Origin: a bacterium BMS3Bbin10
GTDB taxonomy: Bacteria > Pseudomonadota > Alphaproteobacteria > Rhizobiales > Methyloligellaceae
Assembly (NCBI GenBank): GCA_002897995.1
Contig: BDTT01000113.1
Location: 1-64,000 of the forward strand
DNA: 64,000 nt
Direction of reading: 5' to 3'
This document shows, piece after piece, positions 45,029-53,223 of the stretch (position 1 is its first letter; each line of letters opens with the position of its first letter). The notes beneath the pieces are model-generated. The model ran no database searches. It saw only the letters and a program-made list of their open reading frames with translations, and was not told the DNA's origin. The position numbers and the translations under genes were made by a program.

Positions 45029-45955
45029 ATGTTCACATCCCTATCCCCGACATTTCTCGGACAGCCCCAACTCTCCATCGAGGATGTTCAGCCCGGCGAT
45101 CTGGTCATTCTGGGCGTGTGCGAAGCAACGCCTTATACCCCGGGCCAGACGTCCCATGCGGCGGGCGGCCCCTCCGCGGTGCGGCAGGCGCTCGCCAAAT
45201 ATGCGGGCTGGACCGGCCATTATGATTTCGATTTCGGCGCACCGGTGATCGGCGGCGGCGGCCGCCGGATTGTCGATATCGGAAATCTGGACGGCGACCC
45301 CGGCGCGCCGGAGGAAAACCGGACCCGCATCACCGCCGCCGTGGCGCAAATCCTCGGTGCCGGGGCGACCCCTCTGGTGATCGGCGGAGACGATTCCGTG
45401 CCCATTCCCCTGCTGGCGGCCTATGAGGCGCAGGACCCCTTCCACCTTGTCCAGATCGACGCCCATCTCGACTGGCGCCATGAACGCAAGGGCGTCACGA
45501 TGGGCTGGAGCAGCCCCATGCGCCGCGCCTCGCAAATGGCGTGGGTCGAAGGCATTGTGCAGGCCGGGCTGCGCGGACCGGGAAGCGCGCGGCCCGAAGA
45601 CGTGCGCGACGCGCAGCGCTACGGCGCTTCCATATTCACCGCCAGGGACATTCACACCCATGGCGTGGGCCCCGTGGCCGAAGCCGTTCCTCAAGGGAGC
45701 CGCTGCTTTATCACCATCGATTGCGACGGGCTCGACCCCGGCGTCATACCCGCCGTGCTGTCCCCGGTCCCCGGCGGGCTGACCTACTGGCAGGTCGTCG
45801 AGCTCATTGAAACCTTGAGCGAGCGGGCCGAAATCATTGGCTTCGACCTGGTCGAGCTGGTGCCTGAGCGCGACCTCAACGGCGTGGGCGCCCTCACCGC
45901 GGGGCGCATTATCTGCAATCTGTGCGCGGCCCTTTCCAGGGCGCGGTCCCGCTGA
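45029..45955 (+). CDS. Ureohydrolase (agmatinase/arginase family)
   Basis: A 308-aa member of the arginase/agmatinase family, which removes urea from guanidino compounds using two Mn ions. Metal motifs: Asp144, His146 and Asp148 (DAHLD) and Asp231, Asp233 (TIDCDGLDP). The first metal motif reads GGDDS (residues 119-123) instead of GGDHS, so the usual His ligand is Asp122. That change, and the sarcosine oxidase nearby, point to an unusual guanidino substrate. It starts five bases after the threonine-synthase-like gene, last in the transporter operon. Confidence 0.82.
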   Translation: MFTSLSPTFLGQPQLSIEDVQPGDLVILGVCEATPYTPGQTSHAAGGPSAVRQALAKYAGWTGHYDFDFGAPVIGGGGRRIVDIGNLDGDPGAPEENRTRITAAVAQILGAGATPLVIGGDDSVPIPLLAAYEAQDPFHLVQIDAHLDWRHERKGVTMGWSSPMRRASQMAWVEGIVQAGLRGPGSARPEDVRDAQRYGASIFTARDIHTHGVGPVAEAVPQGSRCFITIDCDGLDPGVIPAVLSPVPGGLTYWQVVELIETLSERAEIIGFDLVELVPERDLNGVGALTAGRIICNLCAALSRARSR

Positions 45956-45961
45956 GTTTTC

Positions 45962-46453
45962 CTAGATCCGCCAGATCCAGCGCGGTGTGCGGGCCGCGTA
46001 GGCGTCCCAGGCAGCGCCGAATTTCGCCGCCAGATGAACTTCCTCGCGGCGGATGGCGAGGATGTGAGTCAGAACCGCGCCGGCCAGCGCGCAGGGCAGG
46101 AACCATGGCGCGGCAAACGCCGGGGCGGCCCCCGCGAGCAGGAGTGTATTGCCGAGATAGATCGGGTTGCGGGAGAAGGAGAAGGGGCCGGACGTGATGA
46201 GTTTTTCGGCCGCGCGATGGGGCAGGAAATTTGTGCGATGGCGCGACATCGTCGCGATCGACCAGATGTCGAGGCCGGCGCCCGCCGCCATGAGCGCCCA
46301 GCCCAGAGCGGGCAAGGCCCCGAACCCCGCCGGGGGCCAGGGAATGACACCGGGCGCAAGCCGCTCCAGGATCAATGCCGCGGCGGCCATGCCCACCAGA
46401 ATAATCGGCGGCCAGGGGATGCGGTTGGGGCTCGATATCAGATCAAGGTTCAT
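45962..46453 (-). CDS. Isoprenylcysteine methyltransferase-like membrane protein
   Basis: A 163-aa integral membrane protein of the ICMT/PEMT (NnrU-like) family, with about four helices. The SAM-binding region is the family-typical SGPFSFSRNPIYLGNTLL followed by EEVHLAAKFGAAWDAYAARTPRWI. It probably methylates a membrane-associated thiol or amine. It diverges from the nitroreductase gene, and an FNR-type box lies about 102 bases upstream of its start. Confidence 0.78.
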   Translation of the reverse strand: MNLDLISSPNRIPWPPIILVGMAAAALILERLAPGVIPWPPAGFGALPALGWALMAAGAGLDIWSIATMSRHRTNFLPHRAAEKLITSGPFSFSRNPIYLGNTLLLAGAAPAFAAPWFLPCALAGAVLTHILAIRREEVHLAAKFGAAWDAYAARTPRWIWRI

Positions 46454-46554
46454 GGCGCCGCCGGAATGAAGGAGCCCCCGGCCAGGGGGCTGGGCCTTGG
46501 GCCTGTGGGGTCACAGATAGCATGCCTGAAACATGTTTGTCTTCCTGCGGTCCG

Positions 46555-46568
46555 TTGACCTCCGTCAA
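46555..46568. promoter_or_regulatory. FNR/FixK-type box between methyltransferase and nitroreductase genes
   Basis: TTGACCTCCGTCAA fits TTGA-N6-TCAA. It is centred about 108 bases upstream of the methyltransferase start (46453) and 126 bases before the nitroreductase start (46688), in the divergent gap. A second palindrome, AAACATGTTT, is at 46530-46539. Confidence 0.65.
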
Positions 46569-46687
46569 TGCAATGGACGCGAAAACCTGAAACTCCTGTC
46601 CGGAGGAACAGTGCCGATCCGATGGAGGTCACGGTTTCGGCGAACCGGCCGGGCCGGAACCGAAACGCGAACCGAACGGAAGAAGCC

Positions 46688-47329
46688 ATGAAGCCACATG
46701 ATGCCGCCAGCGATGCGAATGCGCCCGAATCCGGCGATCGTTCGCCGGGCCTGGTCGAGTTGATTATGTCCAGACGCTCTGTATCTCCCAAGTGGCTGGA
46801 CCAGCCCGGACCAACGCCGGGCGATATCATGCGGATAATCGGCGCGGCCATAACGGCGCCGGATCATGACGCCCTGTGCCCCTGGCGGTTCCTGGCGATA
46901 AGCGGTCCGGCCCGCGAAAAGCTCGCTGACGTTTTTGCCCAGGCCAAACGCCTTCGCTCCCCTGACGCGGAGGAGGCCGATATCGGGCGTGAAAGGGAGC
47001 GCGGGCGCCAGGCTCCCCTGACGCTGGCGGTCATAGCGCGTCCCGTGAGGGACAACCCGAAAGTGCCCGTGCGCGAGCAATATGTATCGGTCGGCGCGGC
47101 TATTCAGAACATCCTGCTTGTGTGCCACGCGCTTGGCTTTGGGGCCAAGACGCTGAGCGGAGCGAAAGTGCACGATACCTGCATTCGCGATGCCCTTGGC
47201 GTCGGACCCGAAGAGGAGCTTATCGCCTTCATCTGCGTCGGCACGCCGCAGGCGCCGCCCAAGGAGCGGCCACGGCCGCATATCAAAAACCATTTCGCCG
47301 AGTGGACCGGAGCGGCCTCAAAGAGTTAA
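46688..47329 (+). CDS. Nitroreductase-family protein
   Basis: A 213-aa FMN-dependent nitroreductase. I start it at MKPHDAASDA (46688) behind GGAAGAAG; the longer ORF to 46568 would include the FNR box. Features are SRRSVSPKWLDQPG near the N-terminus, the family core (APDHDALCPWRFLAI), and SVGAAIQNILLVCHALGFGAKTL. It reduces quinone- or nitro-type compounds with NAD(P)H. Its TAA stop is the first TTAA of a MITE-like repeat (47326-47505), as with the HlyD gene at 21471. Confidence 0.82.
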   Translation: MKPHDAASDANAPESGDRSPGLVELIMSRRSVSPKWLDQPGPTPGDIMRIIGAAITAPDHDALCPWRFLAISGPAREKLADVFAQAKRLRSPDAEEADIGRERERGRQAPLTLAVIARPVRDNPKVPVREQYVSVGAAIQNILLVCHALGFGAKTLSGAKVHDTCIRDALGVGPEEELIAFICVGTPQAPPKERPRPHIKNHFAEWTGAASKS

Positions 47330-47505
47330 TACCAAGGGTCATTGATACCGGCTCATAGCCGATGCTTCGAGACGCGCCCTTACGGGCGCTCCTCAGCATG
47401 AGGTATGTATCTGTTTTTCTGTCACAAACCTCATCCTGAGGAGGCGCGTCAGCGCCGTCTCGAAGGATGCGCGGATCGGTCAATGCTAACGACCCCTCGT
47501 ATTAA
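47326..47505. repeat. MITE-like repeat with inverted termini, copy 2 (180 bp)
   Basis: Same ends as copy 1 (TTAATACCAAGGGTCATTGA ... TCAATGCTAACGACCCCTCGTATTAA), again beginning and ending in TTAA, and again providing the stop codon of a gene. It has a single internal unit (47429-47465) where copy 1 has three. No transposase. Confidence 0.8.
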
Positions 47506-47553
47506 CGCGGCACCGCTTCCCAAAAAAATCGGCCAACGCGTCCTGTTCTCTTT

Positions 47554-47763
47554 TCAGGAACGGCCGCCGCGCCGGATGGAGCCGATCAGGTAGAGCAGCA
47601 GCCCGGTCCCGAGGAGTACGGCGTGGAAAGGGACGACCTCGAAACCGTCGCGCCACGACAACATGATGTTCAGCCACCCCAGAATGACCAGGATGACGCC
47701 GAATATCCGGAAAATGGCGCCGCGGCTGTTGCCGCCGGGCAGGTCCGCAGCCTCGTCCCTCAT
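47554..47763 (-). CDS. Small membrane protein at the end of the cytochrome operon (69 aa)
   Basis: Two hydrophobic helices (about residues 18-36, AIFRIFGVILVILGWLNIM, and 44-62, PFHAVLLGTGLLLYLIGSI) with short basic tails. ATGA overlaps the stop of the EB_dh cytochrome gene, so it is co-translated with it and is real. No family is recognised; it may be a membrane subunit or assembly factor of the bd-like complex. It is the last gene of the cluster before the MITE-like repeat. Confidence 0.7.
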   Translation of the reverse strand: MRDEAADLPGGNSRGAIFRIFGVILVILGWLNIMLSWRDGFEVVPFHAVLLGTGLLLYLIGSIRRGGRS

Positions 47764-49307
47764 GACGCCTCATCCTCGCTCCGGGCCGCCGCGCTGCGGC
47801 CCCACCAGATCAGGATACCGCCGATAAGCAGCGTGACGATGATGGCCAGTATCATCGGCCTGGCGCCTTGCGAGGGTTTCAGCAGGAGCCAGTACCAGGT
47901 TGTCATGGCGTGGCGCAGGCCGGCCTCGGAGTTGGAACCGTCCCAGGTGAAAAATGCGATGGGGATGAAAAGGCCTTCCTCGAATTGCAGGTCCTTGTCC
48001 ACTGCCCCCGTCGTCAGCGGCCGGGTCATGACGACCCGCCAGGTTCCGGCCTTGTAACTGCCCGTGGCGGTGAGCCCGGCGGAGGTCTCGCGTATTTGCT
48101 GCGCGCCGATTCCACTGGCGTCGATGAGCGCCACGCTCTGGGGCTTTTGCGTCGTGCCGCTGGACCAGCGCCAGAGATTGACCGGCTTGACCGCGCTGCC
48201 CATGAGAAAATAGGGCTTTTCCATGCCATAGGGGATTTTTCTCGGGAACTGAACGGCTATGGCGTCTTCGGCAAGTTCCTCGTCGGAAACTTTCTGGGCG
48301 TTGGCGTCGCCGGGGATACTTTTCGTGCGGTCATCCCATTCCAGATGAAGGCTCACATTCTTTTCGTTATAGAGGGCGCGCACGCTGACAGTGTCGTTGG
48401 CGGTCTTGAAAAAGCGCGGCCCGACGACAATCTGGGGGACCATGAAGAAGGTCGACGGCGGCGCATTGTCCCAGGCCGGATCGTCCGGCGAAGCGGGAAG
48501 CTCGCCCTCGATGCGGGCGGCCTGGATAACCGTGTTTTCGGGCCGCACCACCCTCTCGGTCTTCGCCAGGGACGCCACATAGTTGGCGACGTTCCAGCGC
48601 TCCTCGATGCTCAGCTTCTTCTTGCTCTTGGGGTCGGCGAATGACGGCATCTGGGTCGTCGGAATGCCCGCCGATATGCGGGTGAAGATGTCCTTGGGAT
48701 CGTTGCTGGCGCGGAAAGTCCAGGGCTTGGTCAGATTTCGGGGCCAGGTCCGCTCGCCATTGTCATCCTTCAGCTTTTTGATGGCGTCGCCCTTGCCCTC
48801 GACGCCGTGGCATTCCGTGCACCGGTCGCCGGCGAGAAAGAGCTTCTTGCCCGCGGCGATGCTTTCGGGTGAGGATTTCACTTGGGCGCCGTAATCCACC
48901 TGTCCTTCGGGCTCCCCCTCCAGTTCGGCGAAGGTCTTGATATAGGCGATGACATCCCACATGTCCTGATCCGACAGCATGTCGCTCCAGCCGGGCATGG
49001 CCGTGCCGGGCATGCCGTCGCGGACCATGCGGAACAGGTCTTCATCATTGGGGAGATCGGCGTCGAAGGCCGATGAGATGATCTTGTAAAGTCCAAGCGT
49101 GAAGTCGCGGGGCGAGGGGTTCAGGCGTTCAGCAGCCGGGCCAAGACCGTCCCCCTCCTTGCCGTGGCATTGCAGGCAGCGCATGGCGTAAATCGCCTCG
49201 CCCTTCTCCACGTCACCCGGCTTGGCCAGCGCCGGACCATGGGGGAGCGCCAGCAGCAAGGCGGCGGCCAGCAAAAAAAGTGTTTTCACCAAACCACTTC
49301 CCATCAT
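47760..49307 (-). CDS. Di-haem c / EB_dh-domain cytochrome, membrane-anchored (module A)
   Basis: A 515-aa protein. Signal peptide about residues 1-28 (ALPHGPALA). Two c-type haem sites: Cys44-His48 (CLQCH) and Cys163-His167 (CTECH). Residues about 265-475 form an ethylbenzene-dehydrogenase-type haem-binding domain (EB_dh), known in gamma subunits of molybdoenzymes such as NxrC and EbdC, where it binds haem b. It ends in one membrane helix (MILAIIVTLLIGGILIWWG) and a short tail. It is paralogous to 54445-56103. ATGATG at its start overlaps the upstream stop. Confidence 0.85.
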   Translation of the reverse strand: MMGSGLVKTLFLLAAALLLALPHGPALAKPGDVEKGEAIYAMRCLQCHGKEGDGLGPAAERLNPSPRDFTLGLYKIISSAFDADLPNDEDLFRMVRDGMPGTAMPGWSDMLSDQDMWDVIAYIKTFAELEGEPEGQVDYGAQVKSSPESIAAGKKLFLAGDRCTECHGVEGKGDAIKKLKDDNGERTWPRNLTKPWTFRASNDPKDIFTRISAGIPTTQMPSFADPKSKKKLSIEERWNVANYVASLAKTERVVRPENTVIQAARIEGELPASPDDPAWDNAPPSTFFMVPQIVVGPRFFKTANDTVSVRALYNEKNVSLHLEWDDRTKSIPGDANAQKVSDEELAEDAIAVQFPRKIPYGMEKPYFLMGSAVKPVNLWRWSSGTTQKPQSVALIDASGIGAQQIRETSAGLTATGSYKAGTWRVVMTRPLTTGAVDKDLQFEEGLFIPIAFFTWDGSNSEAGLRHAMTTWYWLLLKPSQGARPMILAIIVTLLIGGILIWWGRSAAARSEDEAS

Positions 49308-50071
49308 TCACTCTCCCAGGATCGCGGGTGATGGCCCGTATAGTCATAGAGATAAAGGATCACCTTCCAGATTTCGTCTTCCTTGAGAAAATCCTGCCAG
49401 ACCGGCATCGACGAAATCCAGGGCGCCGCTTCCTTCGGCAGCCCCGGGCCGCCCGTGGCTATGCGCCAGAACAGATAGGATTCCTGAAGCTGTGCGATGG
49501 TGCCCACATCCTGGAAGTTGAGCGGCGTCGGGTTGAGCCCGGCAGCGTAGGGCCCCTTGCCGTCGAGTTTGTCGCCGTGGCAATACTGGCAGTTCTGAAT
49601 GTAGACGATGGCGCCCTCCTCCACCAGTTCGCGGAACTTCTCCGGGTCTTCCTTTTCGAACTTCCGGTAAGGGTTCTCCAGCTTCAGGAGATTGACCCGC
49701 TTGCCGAATATCTTCGCCGTGGTCGGGGGCGCGGGATGGATGGTTCGAAGCTCCAACGGCGCCTCGAAACTGGGCTGCATCTGCATATAGGCGCCCGCAC
49801 CCGCCACCAGCGGCACGACGGCGAAGACGATGTTGCGCCAGATGCGCTTTGACGGGTCCTCGACCAGGGCCTTGATGGGGGCCACCAGTTCGCGCGTCTG
49901 ATCCTCGTCATAGGTAAACACCATGAACACGCCGGCGACGACGAAGAACATGTACATGGCGAGCAGGCTGGAGGGAATCACCGCATCGAGGAGAATGTCG
50001 AAGACGATGATAAATCCGTAATAGACCCCGGCAAGGACCAGCACGGCCTGCAGCAATCTGGGTATTTTCAT
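49304..50071 (-). CDS. Membrane-anchored mono-haem cytochrome c (module A)
   Basis: A 255-aa protein with three N-terminal membrane helices (about residues 7-29, 35-53, 80-97) and a periplasmic cytochrome c domain with Cys161-His165 (CQYCH). Family-like context: LNPTPLNFQDVGTIAQLQESYLFWRI, in which candidate Met ligands follow (SSMPVWQD). It is paralogous to the 321-aa protein at 56103-57068, sharing LLFWRIA/TFWRVANGGPGLP. It probably passes electrons between soluble c-type haems and the bd-like protein. Confidence 0.83.
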   Translation of the reverse strand: MKIPRLLQAVLVLAGVYYGFIIVFDILLDAVIPSSLLAMYMFFVVAGVFMVFTYDEDQTRELVAPIKALVEDPSKRIWRNIVFAVVPLVAGAGAYMQMQPSFEAPLELRTIHPAPPTTAKIFGKRVNLLKLENPYRKFEKEDPEKFRELVEEGAIVYIQNCQYCHGDKLDGKGPYAAGLNPTPLNFQDVGTIAQLQESYLFWRIATGGPGLPKEAAPWISSMPVWQDFLKEDEIWKVILYLYDYTGHHPRSWESE

Positions 50072-50084
50072 TGCCCTCGCCTCC

Positions 50085-50912
50085 TCACTTCAGTCCAGCC
50101 AGGAAACTCACCAGGACTTCCAGTTCCGAAACATACAACTGCTCGCCCATGCCCTCCGGCATCTGGTCCGGCTCGAAGCCCTCGGCAATATCGGCGTTGG
50201 GATCGAGGATTGAACGGCGCAGATAATCCCGGTTGCGGAGGGCGCCGATCTTGGAGAGGTCCGGCCCGATCTCGCCGCCCACGCCATTGATCATGTGGCA
50301 CGCGTCGCAGGTGAACATGGCGATCAGTTTCTCGGGATCGCTGATTGCTTCGCGCGGCTCGGCCTCTGCCACGTCGGCTTCTTCACCGCCTTCTTTTTTC
50401 TTCCCCAGATCCTTGGGAATCTCGACGGTGACCTCGGCGCCGCTGCTGTCCTGGAGATAGGCGACGACGGCGGTAATTTCGGCTTCATCAAGGCGAATGC
50501 TGCCGCCGGACACATCCGGCATGGGGCTTTCGGCGTCGTTGGTGCCCTTCTTGCCAAACCCGGCGACGACAAAGGCCGAAGGCTTGACCAGGGACTCAAT
50601 CAGATATTCCTCGATGTTCGTCGCTTCACCCTTGTAGCGGGGGTCCTTGAGCCGCTGCTGCGCAACTTCGCCGATCGTATCCAGCAGGGGCGCGCGGCCA
50701 AGATTATTGTGGCAGAGCGTGCAGGTGCCCTTGCCGCTGAAAAGCTTCTCGCCCACGGCGATGAACTGATCCATGGTCATCGAGCCGAGGTCGAGCTTTT
50801 CCTCCTTGGGCGGCGGCGCCGGCTCGATCTGCGGTATGCCGAAGTTGGAATACCCGGCGAAGAAGCCAATGGTCAGCAGCGAAAAAACTATTACGGAGAG
50901 GAACTGCCGCAT
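50085..50912 (-). CDS. Di-haem cytochrome c, membrane-anchored (module A)
   Basis: A 275-aa protein with an N-terminal anchor (about 1-23, FLSVIVFSLLTIGFFAGYS). Haem 1 at Cys64-His68 (CTLCH), haem 2 at Cys202-His206 (CDACH). A charged linker rich in Glu and Lys (about 168-190) separates the two cytochrome domains. Met ligands are likely in SPMPDVSG and PDQMPEGMGE. It is the counterpart of 57124-58113. It lies six bases after the bd-like gene stop. Confidence 0.83.
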   Translation of the reverse strand: MRQFLSVIVFSLLTIGFFAGYSNFGIPQIEPAPPPKEEKLDLGSMTMDQFIAVGEKLFSGKGTCTLCHNNLGRAPLLDTIGEVAQQRLKDPRYKGEATNIEEYLIESLVKPSAFVVAGFGKKGTNDAESPMPDVSGGSIRLDEAEITAVVAYLQDSSGAEVTVEIPKDLGKKKEGGEEADVAEAEPREAISDPEKLIAMFTCDACHMINGVGGEIGPDLSKIGALRNRDYLRRSILDPNADIAEGFEPDQMPEGMGEQLYVSELEVLVSFLAGLK

Positions 50913-50918
50913 CGCCGC

Positions 50919-52760
50919 CTACTCCTTCCAATACCCGGCCGGCAGCGTCTTGTTGCCGCTGACCTGGGCGATCCAGAAGACGAAAATCACCATGGCCATG
51001 AAAATGATGGCCGCGACGGAAACCACGTTGGCCGCATAGCCCAGCGTCGGCGTGAAAGCATCCGGCGACGCATCGCGCATGATGTCGACCACGTGCCAGT
51101 GCTGGCGGATGCCGGAGCGAATATATCCCATCAGGCCCATGAGCCAGGTGAAGGAGACGGCCAGCAGGAACAAGGCGTACTGGGCCCGCCCGGGGATGCG
51201 CCCCCAATGCAGCGGCCCCACTTGCTTGCCGCCACGGTAGATGAAGGAATCGAGGGTAATGCTGCCGACGATGACGATCAGCGTGGTCAACACCTGCGGG
51301 ATCGAAGCCGCCACCTTGTAGACGGTGTTGGTGAAGTATCCGTGGTAGATGCCGAGGAACAGGATATTGGCGATACCGGCTGTATAGAGCGCCACCTGAA
51401 TTGCGTTGCCGGCGTTCACCCAGGACACGGTGGCGATCTTGTTGGCGCGCCGGTAGAACATGAAACTGAGCGCGGTGAAGATGATCATCACATTCACCGC
51501 CGTGTTCTTCGCCGGCATGATGCCCAGCGGCCCGAGATACTTGTGATACGGACCGCCCAGCGCTTTGAGCTCCTCGTTTGTGAGCACCAGGGTATGCGGC
51601 GTAAACCAGACCAGGAACGCGCCGACCAGAACGATGGCGATATACTTGATATATTTGGTGTAGCGCTTGGCGCCGTCGCTGCGCCCCATGCCGCACCACA
51701 GATAATAGTTGGCGGACAGGAACAGCGTCCCGATCAGCACCGCCTGAATGATGAACAGCCAGGCGAAAATGCCGCCCATGAGGGTAATCCCCATCTGCTG
51801 GCTGTAAGCGTAAATCTCGGCCGCCAGGTAATAGCCGGCGAAGGGCAGCGGCAGTAATGCGCAGATGGCGATGAAGTTGGCGTTGTAGCCCATCCAATCG
51901 TAATGGGCCCGCTCCTGTTTGGTCGTGGCGGTGAGGAACTTGAAGGCCGCGTAGGCGCCGACGATGGAGCCGCCATAGGCGATGTTGGCGACGAAACGAT
52001 GGATGTTGATGGGGTTCCAGAGGAAGTTGTGGATCGCCGCCCAGGCATCGCCGCTGAAAACGCCGGCGGCGTCGACGCCCGCCGGGCTCATCATGAAGGT
52101 CAGCCAGGAATTGGCGAGCAGCATGAGCGTCGTGCCCACCGCGTTGAGAACGAGGCCCAGCGTCAAATGCACCCACTTCTTGAAGCCGCCCTGCAGCCAG
52201 TGCCAGCCGTAATAATAGATGTAGAGGGCGGCGCTTTCGGCGAAGAACAGGAGCGCATAATAGATCATGCTCTCTTTGAAGATGGTCGAGAGATAGGTGA
52301 ACAGATGCGGATAGAACAGGATCAGGGAGAACAATAAAGCCCCGCCCAGCACGGCCGTCAGCGAATAGGCGGTGATGGAGACCTTGATGAATTCATAGGC
52401 CATGTCGTCATAGCGCTTGTCGCGGGTGCGCATGCCGATCGCTTCGATGATGAAGACGAAAATCGGCACGGCCAGGACAAAGGCCGCGAACCAGAGATGC
52501 AACTGGGCGAATATCCAGACCGCGACCCGGCTGTTGATGCCGGCGATGGACGGATAATCCGCGGCCGTGAGTTTCGGCGCCGGCCCGTAGGGACTGGCGG
52601 CGGCGGCATCGGCGGCCACCTCCTGTTCAGCGGCTATGGCGCCGAGTTGATCGAAACCGGAAAGGGCGAAGGCCACAAGGGCTACGACGAATCCGAAGGT
52701 CACCAGCAACAACCCGGTTTTTACGGTCCGTCCGGTCTTTCTGGAACGAGGTCCGTTCAT
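50919..52760 (-). CDS. Cytochrome bd-like subunit I (module A)
   Basis: A 613-aa protein with about 14 membrane helices. Conserved CydA positions can be seen: His88 in AQLHLWFAAFVLAVPIF (haem b595/d site), the Glu in LLFFAESAALYIYYYGW, and His in INIHRFVANIAYGGS (the position of the E. coli haem b558 ligand). The long periplasmic Q-loop that binds quinol in CydA is not evident, the chain is longer than E. coli CydA, and no CydB is present. These features match the bd-like proteins of nitrite oxidisers that are thought to take electrons from cytochrome c. Paralogue of 58118-60256. Confidence 0.8.
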   Translation of the reverse strand: MNGPRSRKTGRTVKTGLLLVTFGFVVALVAFALSGFDQLGAIAAEQEVAADAAAASPYGPAPKLTAADYPSIAGINSRVAVWIFAQLHLWFAAFVLAVPIFVFIIEAIGMRTRDKRYDDMAYEFIKVSITAYSLTAVLGGALLFSLILFYPHLFTYLSTIFKESMIYYALLFFAESAALYIYYYGWHWLQGGFKKWVHLTLGLVLNAVGTTLMLLANSWLTFMMSPAGVDAAGVFSGDAWAAIHNFLWNPINIHRFVANIAYGGSIVGAYAAFKFLTATTKQERAHYDWMGYNANFIAICALLPLPFAGYYLAAEIYAYSQQMGITLMGGIFAWLFIIQAVLIGTLFLSANYYLWCGMGRSDGAKRYTKYIKYIAIVLVGAFLVWFTPHTLVLTNEELKALGGPYHKYLGPLGIMPAKNTAVNVMIIFTALSFMFYRRANKIATVSWVNAGNAIQVALYTAGIANILFLGIYHGYFTNTVYKVAASIPQVLTTLIVIVGSITLDSFIYRGGKQVGPLHWGRIPGRAQYALFLLAVSFTWLMGLMGYIRSGIRQHWHVVDIMRDASPDAFTPTLGYAANVVSVAAIIFMAMVIFVFWIAQVSGNKTLPAGYWKE

Positions 52761-52782
52761 GCTTTTTTCAATCCCTCATCCC

Positions 52783-52905
52783 TCATTTGTAAAATATCAG
52801 GCTCAGGCCCTGCATGTTCATGATGGCCATATCGAACAGCAGGAAGGCCACCAAAAAGACGGCCAGAGCGCCGGCGAAGGGCAGCAGATAGCCTTTGATA
52901 TCCAT
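52783..52905 (-). CDS. 40-aa single-span membrane peptide in the bd-like operon
   Basis: The ORF encodes MDIKGYLLPFAGALAVFLVAF and a short remainder ending LSLIFYK, with one strong hydrophobic helix (about residues 5-28). A GGAAGGGAGA ribosome-binding site lies seven to ten bases upstream of the ATG. It sits 22 bases before the bd-like subunit I gene, in the same direction. Small single-span peptides (CydX, about 37 aa) are subunits of classical bd oxidases, so this may be an analogous subunit. Sequence similarity to CydX is not obvious. Confidence 0.7.
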   Translation of the reverse strand: MDIKGYLLPFAGALAVFLVAFLLFDMAIMNMQGLSLIFYK

Positions 52906-52932
52906 GATGCGTCTCCCTTCCAGCGTTCACGC

Positions 52933-53043
52933 CTAGGCCTGAACGAACCACCAGAAAAATGCGATCAGCAGGACCAGAACAATAATGAACAGGGCCGGCC
53001 CGGCCCAGGGAAAACGTTCGGGTTTGCTGTCTGTCTTGGTCAT
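52933..53043 (-). CDS. 36-aa single-span membrane peptide in the bd-like operon
   Basis: The ORF encodes MTKTDSKPERFPWAGPAL followed by a hydrophobic helix (FIIVLVLLIAFFWWFV). N-terminus charged and cytosolic, then one span. A GAGTTGAGGG stretch precedes the ATG. It lies 27 bases before the 40-aa peptide gene in the same direction. With the 40-aa peptide it looks like a pair of small subunits or assembly factors of the bd-like complex, and is too short for routine gene calling. Confidence 0.68.
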   Translation of the reverse strand: MTKTDSKPERFPWAGPALFIIVLVLLIAFFWWFVQA

Positions 53044-53121
53044 CCCTCAACTCCGCCGAAAATCGGCCTGATCCGGTTCGAATCTATGGACGGAACACCG
53101 TTCGTCGGATAGGGTTCCGCC

Positions 53122-53223
53122 ATGTTACCGCCGAGGAAACGCATTGCCGACATCGTCATCTTTATCGGGATGGCCGTGAATGTCGTGGTCATCGCGCTGA
53201 TCCTCTATTTCTACGTTTTCTAG
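53122..53223 (+). CDS. 33-aa single-span membrane peptide on the opposite strand
   Basis: ATG-TAG ORF encoding MLPPRKRIADIVIFIGMAV followed by NVVVIALILYFYVF. It has a basic N-terminus and one long hydrophobic helix. It is the only plus-strand gene candidate within the cytochrome cluster. No strong ribosome-binding site is visible (AGGGTTCCGCC). Its TAG is the first three bases after which a two-hairpin repeat runs (53222-53325), the same arrangement as the DUF2849 stop at 22363-22365, which makes it more likely to be a real gene. Confidence 0.5.
   Translation: MLPPRKRIADIVIFIGMAVNVVVIALILYFYVF

Noticed and set aside
47760..49307. Ethylbenzene dehydrogenase operon
   Set aside because: Only the EB_dh haem-binding fold is shared; it is fused to two c-type haems and no hydrocarbon-pathway gene is present.
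50295..51857. Plus-strand ORF (520 aa) opposite the bd-like and di-haem cytochrome genes
   Set aside because: Shadow of real minus-strand genes; no coherent domain or signal.
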